In this document: positions 19,294 through 27,688 of the stretch, in pieces
Layout of the letters: each line of letters starts with the position of its first letter
Position numbering within the stretch: position 1 is the first letter of the stretch
Source: Bradyrhizobium sp. CCBAU 051011
Lineage (GTDB): Bacteria; Pseudomonadota; Alphaproteobacteria; Rhizobiales; Xanthobacteraceae
Direction of reading: 5' to 3'
Assembly: GCF_009930815.1 (NCBI RefSeq)
Contig: NZ_CP022222.1
Span: 5,250,501-5,314,500 of the forward strand
DNA: 64,000 nt
The notes under the pieces: generated by a model
Seen by the model: only the letters and a program-made list of their open reading frames with translations
What the model was told of the DNA's origin: nothing
The model's database searches: none
Position numbers and translations under genes: made by a program

Positions 19294-19340
19294 GACCACC
19301 TTTCCTTCGACCCACCGTCGAACGAGTTGAGCTTGGTCAT

Positions 19341-19511
19341 CGGCCGGTCTCCTGGCTCGCGGTCGTCTCCCGGTCCGCCTTCCCAAACCAATGCAGGTTC
19401 AGTGGCTATGTTGGACTGAGAATGGCCGCTTACAGTTGCGGGGGCAGCTGCGGCATTGGGGGTGTTTCCCCGCACCGCATTCCCGTTTCACCTTCTACGA
19501 AGGCACCGATG
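19341..19511 (-). promoter_or_regulatory. Cobalamin riboswitch upstream of btuB
   Basis: Read on the minus strand: GGTGCCTTCGTAGAAGGTGAAACGGGAATGCGGTGC from 19506 down, the core GCTGCCCCCGCAACTGTAAGCG around 19450-19430, GGGAAGGCGGACCGGGAGACGACC, and the B12 box GAGCCAGGAGACCGGCC ending at 19341. The final bases differ slightly from the usual ACCTGCC. It is about 47 bases from the btuB ATG, close enough to affect translation initiation. It should shut off the btuBCD series when cobalamin is present. Confidence 0.93.
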
Positions 19512-19566
19512 ACGGATGGAACGAAGCACAGAGCGACATCCGACGCAACCATTGGCGTCGACCCGC

Positions 19567-20304
19567 TTACGACGAGGCTCCGGACGATCGTGCGGAGAAC
19601 CTATGAAAAAAAACACCGGTGAGGCAACCAAGCAACGCCCAGAACAGCAGGCTCGTAATGGTCACGGAGACCACGAACTGATGCGAGAGCGCATCGGGAA
19701 CGTCGCTATGCGCGCCGGCATGCTGTGGCGCGCCAACCAGGTGTGGAGAGACGACCAGGCAAAATCCCAGCACGGTGGCCCAGACGGCGCGATGCAGAAA
19801 AATGAGACCCATGCCGAGGGCAGTTGCCAGTGCGGTCATGGTCCACCAAAGCTGACGTGCCCCCAGGGCGGCGACCGGTGCGCCCGGGAGCTCGGGCGGC
19901 AATCCAAGCCCCGGCGCGGCGGTGAAGACCACAAAGCCGCTTAGGCCCCACAACAGTGCTTCGTGCCGGTCTACGCCGCCGCGCATGGCATAGAAGCCGG
20001 CCAGCAAGAGCGAAAATCCAATTGCCGTGAGAATATTGGCGGCAGCCGTCAGGCCGTTGCGCTGCAATCCTTCGGCTGGTTTCCAAGCGGTGGCCTCATG
20101 TTCGTGAGAGGCGTGATTATGGGGCGCATGCCCCTTGGTGGATTCGCCCGTCGGCTTGACACCGGCTTCCGGCGCCTGGTGTTCGTAGGTTTCGGCTTTG
20201 AGGATCAGCGGGACGGTGCTGAAGTATTGCAGGACAGTGACCGCGGCACCGCCGATCAGTCCGCTCAAGACCGCGGAAAAGACAATCGAACGAAAAATCG
20301 ACAT
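19567..20304 (-). CDS. cbtA: CbtA, cobalt transporter membrane subunit
   Basis: 245 residues with about five hydrophobic segments (for example IVFSAVLSGLIGGAAVTVLQ at the N-terminus and SVTITSLLFWALLGCLTGVFF at the C-terminus). Between the first two is a His-rich loop GHAPHNHASHEHEAT (about 58-72) suited to metal binding. CbtA is a predicted five-span cobalt transporter found with the single-span CbtB in B12-linked loci; substrate is assigned from co-occurrence in the family. It is read leftward, six bases after cbtB. Confidence 0.9.
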   Translation of the reverse strand: MSIFRSIVFSAVLSGLIGGAAVTVLQYFSTVPLILKAETYEHQAPEAGVKPTGESTKGHAPHNHASHEHEATAWKPAEGLQRNGLTAAANILTAIGFSLLLAGFYAMRGGVDRHEALLWGLSGFVVFTAAPGLGLPPELPGAPVAALGARQLWWTMTALATALGMGLIFLHRAVWATVLGFCLVVSPHLVGAPQHAGAHSDVPDALSHQFVVSVTITSLLFWALLGCLTGVFFHRFSARSSGASS

Positions 20305-20310
20305 CGCAAA

Positions 20311-20496
20311 TCAGTGGCAGGGAAACGCATTCGAATGACGGACGTCGTGCGCGGCGTTGTGGACGGCATCGATATGGGAGAAACCGACGAACCCCACGAT
20401 GAAGAGACCGAGAGCCATGGCGAGAGCTGCCTGGTAGACCACGCTCAGGTCATGACTGGCGATCGGCAAACTGGCAGCGGTACGAGTCTGTTGCAT
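20311..20496 (-). CDS. cbtB: CbtB, small cobalt transporter subunit
   Basis: 61 residues with one membrane span (YQAALAMALGLFIVGFVGFSH) and a His-rich tail HIDAVHNAAHDVRHSNAFPCH, the typical CbtB layout of TM plus C-terminal histidines. It partners CbtA encoded six bases downstream. In many genomes cbtAB is preceded by a B12 riboswitch; I see none in the short upstream gap here, so control may come from further upstream or elsewhere. The ATG at 20496 is preceded by GGAGAACC. Confidence 0.9.
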   Translation of the reverse strand: MQQTRTAASLPIASHDLSVVYQAALAMALGLFIVGFVGFSHIDAVHNAAHDVRHSNAFPCH

Positions 20497-20552
20497 GACG
20501 GTTCTCCAAGGAAGCAGGCATTTCTAGCGGAAACGAATGTCTTTCGCGACCC

Positions 20553-20828
20553 CTAATTGCCCATTTGTTCGATTACGTCCCGGCTGGTGAGGTGAAAATT
20601 GACCCCGCGCGCAATTTCTCTTCGAGCAATTTTGGCCGCCGCCGCGGCACGGAAGGCGCGCTCCTGGTTGCGAAAAAAGGCCAGGCAATCATCAGGCTCC
20701 GGAAAAAACTGCAGTAGCGTTCGAAAGGCAAGCCGATGCACCATGCAGAAGCCGCGATGGTTGTCCGGCTCGAACGCCAAAGCGTCGATATCATCCCGCC
20801 AGCAAACTGGATTGTCGCTTTGATGCAA
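20553..20828 (-). CDS. Small conserved-looking protein of unknown function
   Basis: 91 residues if started at TTG 20828 (MHQSDNPVCW); no ATG is available until residue 29. The peptide holds WRDDIDALAFEPDNH, then CMVHRLAFRTLL and ends LTSRDVIEQMGN with an Ala/Arg-rich helix (ERAFRAAAAAKIARREIA). I do not recognise a family. Its coding character (no low-complexity, sensible charge) and position in the leftward series, between the PepSY gene and cbtB, suggest a real gene. A role in metal or corrinoid handling is only guilt by association. Confidence 0.5.
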   Translation of the reverse strand: MHQSDNPVCWRDDIDALAFEPDNHRGFCMVHRLAFRTLLQFFPEPDDCLAFFRNQERAFRAAAAAKIARREIARGVNFHLTSRDVIEQMGN

Positions 20829-20867
20829 CGGTAACTCCGGAGTTCAGCCCAGCGGAGCGGATTCGCT

Positions 20868-22313
20868 TTAGCCGCGCAGGTAGCGCCAGCCGATAACGAC
20901 GCCGCTCACCGAGACGATAGCGCCCAGAATCGACAGCAGCCACACCACAATGTCCCAAGCCGGGCGGTACATCAGGAACAGTTGAAAGTCGAAACTGTGC
21001 AGCGCGTTGAACAACCAGCGATATGTGCGTCGGCTGCTGTCCACGCGGCCGATGATATCGCCGGTGACCGGGCTGATGTGAAACCACGTCTTTGCGTCAT
21101 CATCAAACACCGCACGCAACACCGGCAGTTCGCGGTCATGATGATGTGCATACCAGTAAGTGTCGTATTCCTTGAGGGTCAATCGCTCCGTGATGTGAGC
21201 GTGCGGCGGCAGTTTTGCTGCGGCAGTCCAGAGGCGATCCTGCGAAAGCTTTGCAAATTCGCCCGATGTCACATCCAGTGGCGTCTGCGTGCCATCACGT
21301 GATGCAACGATGATCATCGGGCTGCCATCGAGCCAGACGAAACGCGCTTCAGTCGCGCCGAATTGCAGCGTTGGCAGCTTCGCCGCAATGGTCGGTATGT
21401 CATGGCCGGCATAGCGTTGCAGAACTTCGCGCGTTGTGTTGCGCCCGGAAAAATACTCGCCGGGATTGAGCGAAAGCCAGCCGGAGAACATCCAGGTCAG
21501 CACGAAGATGCCGGCAATCAGGCCGGTGATGTGGTGCCATGCCATCCAGCCGCGATACGGTGTGATCCTGTCGCTGGCATAGCGCTGCCTCAGCCGCACG
21601 CGCAGGATGCCGATCAAGATGCCGGTTACGCCGACGATCATGCAGATGCCAGAGATCCACAGCACCACCAGCCGCCACAGCGGGCCGTCCTTGCGCAGCA
21701 CGGTCGGATAGATCCAGTGCGGGATCGAGCCGAGCCAGTTCCAGACGCGCTCGGTGCGGCTGGTGTCGAGCGCGATCTGGCCGGAGCGCGAGGAGACATA
21801 GAGCTTGGTACTGGCATCGTCGCCGAGCGCAATCAGATAAAGCGGTCGCAGCGGATCGTAACGGGCAGTCACGCTCCATTGGTCGCGATCAACGATCTCT
21901 TCGAGCTGCGGTGTTTTGCTCGCGGGGTGGTATTGCGCGATCGCCAACGCCTGTCCTTCGGAGAGGTTGGTGATGGCGCGGCCATTGGCGGCAGAGATCA
22001 CCTGCCGCGTGCCGTCCCAGGCAGTCATGCGATATACGGGCTCGTCGGCCAGCATCGAAAGCCGGAGATCGCGCGGATAGCGGGTGGCGCCAGCCTGCTT
22101 CATTGCGTCGTCCGGTGACAACGCCACCTTCTCCCATCGGATATCAGGAAGCGCTGCCAGCCTTTCCTTGTCGGAAAGGCCGGGAAACGCGACATACATC
22201 ATCACCACGCCGGAAATGAACCACATGGCGAAGAACAGGCAGGTGATGATGCCGATCCAGCGGTGGCCGATATACAGCCACCGCCGGAGCGTGCGTTTCA
22301 GGGCGCGTGACAC
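20868..22313 (-). CDS. PepSY-domain membrane protein (PepSY_TM / iron-regulated type)
   Basis: 481 residues from GTG 22313, two bases after the stop of the TonB receptor gene; an in-frame ATG at 22370 lies inside that receptor and is less likely. The N-terminus RWLYIGHRWIGIITCLFFAMWFISGVVMMY is the characteristic first span, followed by a long periplasmic PepSY region (about 60-190), a TM near 215-235, the RGWMAWHHITGLIAGIFVLTWMFSGW span near 275-300 and a final span near 455-478. PepSY_TM proteins often pair with TonB-dependent siderophore receptors and some act as ferrisiderophore reductases. Here it should share the cobalamin riboswitch ahead of the receptor. Confidence 0.85.
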   Translation of the reverse strand: MSRALKRTLRRWLYIGHRWIGIITCLFFAMWFISGVVMMYVAFPGLSDKERLAALPDIRWEKVALSPDDAMKQAGATRYPRDLRLSMLADEPVYRMTAWDGTRQVISAANGRAITNLSEGQALAIAQYHPASKTPQLEEIVDRDQWSVTARYDPLRPLYLIALGDDASTKLYVSSRSGQIALDTSRTERVWNWLGSIPHWIYPTVLRKDGPLWRLVVLWISGICMIVGVTGILIGILRVRLRQRYASDRITPYRGWMAWHHITGLIAGIFVLTWMFSGWLSLNPGEYFSGRNTTREVLQRYAGHDIPTIAAKLPTLQFGATEARFVWLDGSPMIIVASRDGTQTPLDVTSGEFAKLSQDRLWTAAAKLPPHAHITERLTLKEYDTYWYAHHHDRELPVLRAVFDDDAKTWFHISPVTGDIIGRVDSSRRTYRWLFNALHSFDFQLFLMYRPAWDIVVWLLSILGAIVSVSGVVIGWRYLRG

Positions 22314-22315
22314 GC

Positions 22316-24589
22316 TCAGAACTTCACGTTGACGGCGAGCTGGGCCGTGCGAGGCATTCCGAGCAGCCATTGAGTGGTGCCGCCCGACGTCGTGTAAATC
22401 TCATCGAAGAGATTGTAGACGCGAAACGACACGGTGGTATTGAGATCGGGCTTCCACTGCACACCGGCATTGACGATGTTGTAGGCCGGACGTGTGAGCG
22501 TGTTGGCATTGTCCGCAAAGGTCTTGCCGACGATCTGCACGCCCGCATTGGCCGACCAGTTCGGTGCAAAGGCCCATGTCGCCCAGATATTGGAGACGTT
22601 CTGCGGCACATTGACAGGCACGTTGCCGGCATAGTTCACGCTTCCGCCGCCGACCGCCTGCACGAAGTCGTCATACTTCGCGCGCAGGAAGGCTGTGTTG
22701 GCATCGATTCGCCAGCCATAGTCGAGCAAGAGGCCGACCGATGCTTCGACGCCACGCGATGATTGCTGGCCGACCTGAACGGTCAGCGACGGAATGTTGG
22801 GATCGCGTGCGAGCAGGCTGTTCTTCACGATCTCATAGCCGGCCAGAGTCCATTCGCCGCGGCCGCCCCGGAAAGATTGCTTGACGCCGACCTCGATCTG
22901 CTTGCCGGTTGCCAGGTCGAAATTCTTGTTTGCGGCGGACAGCGAGATGAGCCCGCCGACCGGATCGACCGCGGTGGAGTACTGGCCATAGAAAGCGAGA
23001 TCCTTGACGGGCGTATAGACCGCACCCGCGCGCCAGGTCGTCGAGGAGAACGACTTTTCGAAGCTGTTGGCGGGCGAGACATAGTCGGTGCGTGTGATTG
23101 TCGGCTCATCCTGACGGATGCCGGCAATCAAGGATAGCTGCTCGGTCACCGACAGTCTGTTCTCGGCAAACAGCGCGTTTTGGTTGGTCACGCTGCCAAA
23201 GCCGGGAACCGTGGCGTTCGGGCTGTTGAATACGCCTGGAACGAAGTTGAATGGGTTGACGGATGACAAGCCGCCATAGGGCGAATTGTTGGTATGAGTA
23301 AAATTGATGCTGTTGACGTCGTAGCCTGCGACGAACTCATTGACCATGCCAAGCACATGTCCGCGGAATTTCGCATCCATGCGATTGCCGAACTGCTGCT
23401 GATCGTGAAAAATCTCGATGTAACTGCTTCGATTGATCAGGCCGGTGGCGGGATTATAGGCGTAGCTTTCGACGTCCTTCCAGTGTCGCTTGGAGCTCAA
23501 ATAATAGAGCGTGTTCTGAATCGAGATTCCATCAGCGACCTGCCATTCGGTCTTCACCTGGTTCCAGCTATCCTGGTAGCGGATGTGGCTGTCGCTGACG
23601 TTGTAGTTCTTGAATCGTAGCTGTTCATCGAGCTTGCCGTTGATCAACGGCGTGCCGAAGTACCGCGATGGATTGCGGTCGCCGTAGTCCGTGGACAGCG
23701 TCCAGGTGACGTCTTCGTTCTGCCTGATCTGGGCCACGGCATGAAGGGCGACATTCGAGGTGTTGTCCCGATCGACCCAGCCGTCCGACAGATTGCCGGC
23801 GGCGGTGATCCGATACGCGACGTCCTTGCTGACCGGCCCGCCGCTATCCACGGCAATTCGCCGCGTCATGTTGCTGTCCAGCGAGACCTCGGCCTGGTTG
23901 CGAGGGACCCACAACGGCAGTTTCGAAACCACGTTGATGGCGCCGCCGACCGCGCCCGCGCCATACATCACCGACGCAGGGCCGCGCAGCACCTCGATGC
24001 GCTCGGTCGACCAGGTGTCGAACGGAAACGTCGCCGTGCCGGCACCGATATAAAGCTGGGTGCCGTCATACAACGTCATCACGGACCCGAGGCCGGTGAA
24101 GCCGCGGGTATTGAACGAGACGCCGCCATTGCCGGGTGCCGGGCTCGCCGTGAAGCCGGTGGCGTTTTGCGTCACCGCGTCGAGGATATTCTGCTGGCCG
24201 CGCTCGGCGATGGTTTCAGCCGAGATCACCTCCACGCTGGCGGGGGTCTGCAGCCGCGTCAGGCCGAGCCGGCTGCCAGCCGTGCTGGTGCCGGTGAGGT
24301 TGAGCGTCGGTGCGGCGAAGGCCGGACCTGTCGGCGTGGCGACCGGCGTAGCGCCGTGGACTGCCACGTTGCGTTGCTGGCGGAGACGCGCGGCGCGGCT
24401 AGCAGCGCCGCGTCGGACGCTGCGGGCATTCGGCGGCGTTGCCGACGGATGCACCACCACGGGGTCGAGCGTCTGGTTCGGCCTTCCGGATTGTGCCCAG
24501 CCATCAGCGGGAAGAAGCAGGCAGGAGAATGCAATCGAACTGAGAAACGCCCGGCGGTGCCGCGGCGCCAAGATCGTATGGGAATTCAT
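22316..24589 (-). CDS. TonB-dependent siderophore-type receptor under cobalamin riboswitch control
   Basis: 757 residues from ATG 24589 (a TTG one codon earlier is possible). A signal peptide (LSSIAFSCLLLPADGWAQ) precedes a basic linker rich in Arg, then a plug domain with QTPASVEVISAETIAERGQ, FNTRGFTGL and RIEVLRGPASVMYGAGAVGGAINVVSK, and a beta barrel ending AQLAVNVKF with terminal Phe. The plug and barrel fall with TIGR01783-type siderophore receptors rather than BtuB. Yet a full B12 riboswitch lies 125 bases upstream on the same strand, so its substrate may be a corrinoid, cobalt complex or related chelate. It is followed by the PepSY protein gene two bases on. Confidence 0.88.
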   Translation of the reverse strand: MNSHTILAPRHRRAFLSSIAFSCLLLPADGWAQSGRPNQTLDPVVVHPSATPPNARSVRRGAASRAARLRQQRNVAVHGATPVATPTGPAFAAPTLNLTGTSTAGSRLGLTRLQTPASVEVISAETIAERGQQNILDAVTQNATGFTASPAPGNGGVSFNTRGFTGLGSVMTLYDGTQLYIGAGTATFPFDTWSTERIEVLRGPASVMYGAGAVGGAINVVSKLPLWVPRNQAEVSLDSNMTRRIAVDSGGPVSKDVAYRITAAGNLSDGWVDRDNTSNVALHAVAQIRQNEDVTWTLSTDYGDRNPSRYFGTPLINGKLDEQLRFKNYNVSDSHIRYQDSWNQVKTEWQVADGISIQNTLYYLSSKRHWKDVESYAYNPATGLINRSSYIEIFHDQQQFGNRMDAKFRGHVLGMVNEFVAGYDVNSINFTHTNNSPYGGLSSVNPFNFVPGVFNSPNATVPGFGSVTNQNALFAENRLSVTEQLSLIAGIRQDEPTITRTDYVSPANSFEKSFSSTTWRAGAVYTPVKDLAFYGQYSTAVDPVGGLISLSAANKNFDLATGKQIEVGVKQSFRGGRGEWTLAGYEIVKNSLLARDPNIPSLTVQVGQQSSRGVEASVGLLLDYGWRIDANTAFLRAKYDDFVQAVGGGSVNYAGNVPVNVPQNVSNIWATWAFAPNWSANAGVQIVGKTFADNANTLTRPAYNIVNAGVQWKPDLNTTVSFRVYNLFDEIYTTSGGTTQWLLGMPRTAQLAVNVKF

Positions 24590-24714
24590 CAATATGGCTC
24601 GCGATAACGTGGCACGTCACCGCGAACGCAGTTTGGCCGCTGCCTCGAGAAGAGAACGGCTCAACACCCACCAGGACACCCCGCCCAATGTGCTCGCGTG
24701 TGACCACGACTGAC

Positions 24715-24878
24715 GGCAGGTCTCCTGGCTTGCGGGTCGTTGCCTATCGCCGCCTTCCCAGGCCCGCAGGCCCAGTGGCATTTGGCGAAGGCTCACCGCT
24801 TACAGTTGCGGGGGCAGCCACGGCGTTGGGGAGATCCCCGCACCGTATTCCCTTTTGATCTCCCGAAGGAGAACCGTC
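24715..24878 (-). promoter_or_regulatory. Cobalamin riboswitch upstream of siderophore-type receptor
   Basis: On the minus strand: CTCCTTCGGGAGATCAAAAGGGAATACGGTGC from about 24873, the core GGCTGCCCCCGCAACTGTAAGCGGTGAGCC around 24818-24790, GCCACTGGGCCTGCGGGCCTGGGAAGGC, and the B12 box GCAAGCCAGGAGACCTGCC ending at 24715. All canonical conserved blocks are present. It precedes the receptor and PepSY genes with a 125-base spacer in which I see no other gene. Confidence 0.92.
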
Positions 24879-24972
24879 ATGTTCACCATAATTTTAATTT
24901 GAAAGAGCTGTCAATCGCGCGCCTCCCCACGACTGCAACATCAGCGTGGCGCTTACTCTAAAAGAGAGCGGC

Positions 24973-25995
24973 TCAACGCCATCCCAAAGCGGGTGCGACG
25001 TGAGTGAGAATTGCTTCGATTACATGGGCGTTGTACTCGACCCCGAGTTGATTGGGGACGGTCAGGAGGAGGGTATCGGCTTCGGCAATCGCCTCGTCCG
25101 CTCTTAGTTGCTCGATCAGCGCATCCGGCTCGGCAGCGTAGCTGCGCCCGAAAATTGCCCGTGTCCTTTCGTCGATGAATCCGACCTGGTCTTCACCTTC
25201 GCCTCCGCTTCCGAAATACGCGCGATCGCGGTCGTTCACGAGTGCGATGATGCTGCGGCTGACCGAGATCCGCGGCTCTCGTGCATGGCCAGCCTCTTTC
25301 CAGGCAGCACGGTAGGCCCGAATCTGAGCGGCCTGCTGGATGTGGAAGGCTTCTCCGGTCTCGTCGCTCTTGAGCGTCGAACTCTGCAAATTCATGCCGA
25401 GCTTTGCCGCCCAAATTGCCGTGGCATTCGAACCGGCACCCCACCAGATCCGCTCGCGAAGGCTTTCGGAATACGGCTCGAGACGCAGCAGCCCGGGCGG
25501 GTTGGGAAACATGGGCCGGGGATTTGGTTGCGCGAAACCCCGGCCGCGCAAGAGGTCCAGGAAGACCTCTGCGTGGCGCCGCCCCATGTCGGCATCACTT
25601 TCGCCATCGGCCGGCTGAAAGCCGAAATACCGCCACCCATCGATCACCTGCTCAGGCGATCCTCTGCTGATGCCGAGCTGCAGACGTTGGCCGGAGATGA
25701 GATCGGCCGCACCGGCATCTTCCGCCATGTAGAGCGGGTTCTCATAGCGCATGTCGATCACGGCCGTGCCAATCTCGATTCGGCTGGTCTTCGCGCCGAC
25801 GGCAGCCAACAAGGGGAAGGGGGAGGCGAGCTGGCGGGCGAAGTGGTGGACGCGGAAATAAGCGCCGTCCGCGCCCAACTGCTCGGCCGCAACGGCCAGG
25901 TCGATCGACTGCAGGAGCGTGTCGGCGGCTGAGCGTGTCTGGGATTGTGGAGAAGCGGTCCAATGACCAAAGGAGAGAAATCCGATCTTTTTCAT
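24973..25995 (-). CDS. Luciferase-like (LLM class) flavin-dependent oxidoreductase
   Basis: 340 residues starting MKKIGFLSFGHW, a bacterial-luciferase-type TIM barrel. Family marks are LAVAAEQLGADGAYFRVHHF, FPLLAAVGAKTSRIEIGTAVIDMRYENPLYMAEDAGAAD and a GVSIG-like LQLGISRGSPE segment. LLM enzymes use FMNH2 or F420 to oxygenate or reduce varied small molecules; the substrate cannot be read from sequence. The riboswitch-led receptor lies upstream on the same strand, but a 94-base gap and its position before (not after) the riboswitch argue for separate transcription. It has a good ATG at 25995. Confidence 0.88.
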   Translation of the reverse strand: MKKIGFLSFGHWTASPQSQTRSAADTLLQSIDLAVAAEQLGADGAYFRVHHFARQLASPFPLLAAVGAKTSRIEIGTAVIDMRYENPLYMAEDAGAADLISGQRLQLGISRGSPEQVIDGWRYFGFQPADGESDADMGRRHAEVFLDLLRGRGFAQPNPRPMFPNPPGLLRLEPYSESLRERIWWGAGSNATAIWAAKLGMNLQSSTLKSDETGEAFHIQQAAQIRAYRAAWKEAGHAREPRISVSRSIIALVNDRDRAYFGSGGEGEDQVGFIDERTRAIFGRSYAAEPDALIEQLRADEAIAEADTLLLTVPNQLGVEYNAHVIEAILTHVAPALGWR

Positions 25996-26213
25996 AGGGG
26001 CAGTCCATCTTCACGAATAGCTTCAACCGCCTTGCAGGAGGCGATCCTTGATCCCGAGGCGCTACCCGCCATCGATAGCGAATGTCTTGCGGTCGCTTTA
26101 GGAAAACATCTGCAAGGAAACATCTGAATGTATGTTGCCTCGCTGATCATGTAATCATCGATGCTCAAGTCTGGTCTGTCTGTCTCGCCAAATATCAATA
26201 GCAAGAGCTGCCC

Positions 26214-27361
26214 ATGTTCCTGACTGAACACGATCTGACCAAGCTGATGGCATGGCGCCGGGAACTTCACAGTAAACCCGAATTGTCGGGGCAGGAAGAA
26301 AAGACCGCGGCGGCCGTGCAGGCGCTGCTCCATGCAGCAGGCGCCGACAAGGTCGTTACAGGGCTTGGCGGTCATGGCGTACTCGGAATCTATCAGGGGG
26401 ACGCGCCCGGCCCGACAATCATGCTTCGAGCGGAGCTGGATGGATTGCCGATACAGGAGACCTCGGGGCTGGCGCATCGGTCATTGGTGCCGGGCAAAGC
26501 GCATCTCTGCGGGCATGACGGACACATGACTATCCTGGCGGCGGTCGCGCGGGGCCTGGATCGACAGCGGCCGAAGCAGGACGGGCCATGCTGCTGTTCC
26601 AGCCGGCTGAAGAGAATGGCTCCGGTGCCGCGGCGGTCCTTGCCGATGCGAAGTTCGATGAGGTGCAGCCCGACTTTGTTTTCTCGTTGCACAATTTGCC
26701 GGGCCTTCCGCTCGGGCAAGTTTCAATTGCCGAAGGTCTCGTCAATTGTGCGTCGCGCGGAATGCAGATCGTTCTGACCGGGCGAACCGCGCATGCCTCC
26801 AGCCCCGAGTTCGGCGTTTCGCCGCAACGGGCCATTGCAACGCTATTGAACGAAATCACCGCGCTGGGACGAGGCGGCGATCTGGATCAAGCGTTTTCGA
26901 TGGTGACGGTTACCCATGCAAGGCTGGGCGAGCCGGCATTCGGCATCTCGCCCGGTCAGGCCGAACTCTGGGTGACGCTGAGGACGCTGACCGATTCGAC
27001 GATGGAGCTGATGCGTCAGCAGGCGGAAGATCTGGTGCAGCGCGTGGCGGCGAGCGAGGGGCTGCAAGTCAGAATCACCTATCGCGACGTTTTCAGTCAC
27101 TGCCTGAACAATGCGGAGGCAGTTGTGCATCTAAAAGCCGCGCTCGATGCAGAAAACGTGCGACATTCCGCGCAAGGCCTTCCGATGCGGGGGTCCGAGG
27201 ATTTTGGACGATTCAACGCGCGATCCAGGGCCGCGATGTTCTTCCTTGGCGCAGGAGAGCAGCATCCCAGCCTGCACGAGCCGAACTATGATTTTCCCGA
27301 TGAGCTCATTGAAATTGGTGCGAGAGTCTTCATGCGGACCCTGCGCAACCTGTTGGATTGA
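26214..27361 (+). pseudogene. M20 family amidohydrolase (HipO/IAA-amino acid hydrolase type), frameshifted
   Basis: Two overlapping frames together make one M20D peptidase of about 380 residues. Frame one (from ATG 26214) holds RRELHSKPELSGQEEKT, MLRAELDGLPIQE and the metal-site motif LCGHDGHMTILAAVARGL, then goes wrong after about 26565. The other frame resumes at about 26570 with AGRAMLLFQPAEENGSGA and runs through FVFSLHNLPG, RTAHASSPEFG and MRGSEDFGRF to the TGA at 27361. A single missing base near 26565-26580 (in CAGCGGCCGAAGC) would restore it. Such enzymes cleave N-acyl amino acids. Since the rest is intact, the break is recent or a sequencing error. Confidence 0.85.
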
Positions 27362-27688
27362 AACGTTTGAACATATGCAAGGCCGCAGTGATGATGGTCA
27401 TCCGTCGCGTTTGACGATCACGCAGCAAATTAGAACTGATAAAAATTAGAAAGATTCAAAGCATGATGGCGTGTGGAATCGTACGAACGAAATTCCTTCG
27501 TTGAAACGTGTGTCCGAAAAATCTTCGCGCAGGAATTTAGAACAATTAGAAAGTGCGGTGTTGCTCTATCGCCACTGATGCAATCCGCTGTGCGCACGCA
27601 GCATCACATTAGATAGCTTCTACTCGCTGTTTCCACTTCGGAAGTTAGAACGAGCGCGGACCTGCTTGTGGGCTTTTGGGGTGGAAGT
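27362..27688. promoter_or_regulatory. Intergenic region with five TTAGAA repeats, likely promoter of the receptor gene
   Basis: No gene is seen. The stretch is AT-richer than its surroundings and holds TTAGAA on the + strand at 27430, 27446, 27537, 27546 and 27645 (first two 16 bases apart, next two 9 apart). TTTAGAA is the left half of the iron-control element bound by Irr in rhizobia (TTTAGAA-N3-TTCTAAA), but no full inverted copy is present, so regulator assignment is speculative. The ribosome site GTGGAAG lies at 27681-27687 before ATG 27689. Confidence 0.35.

Noticed and set aside
20497..20552. A B12 riboswitch directly before cbtB
   Set aside because: Expected from the family, but the 56-base gap lacks the B12 box and core sequence.
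25945..26127. 60-codon + strand ORF between the LLM oxidoreductase and M20 genes
   Set aside because: It overlaps the start of the LLM gene in antisense and has no recognised similarity or ribosome site.
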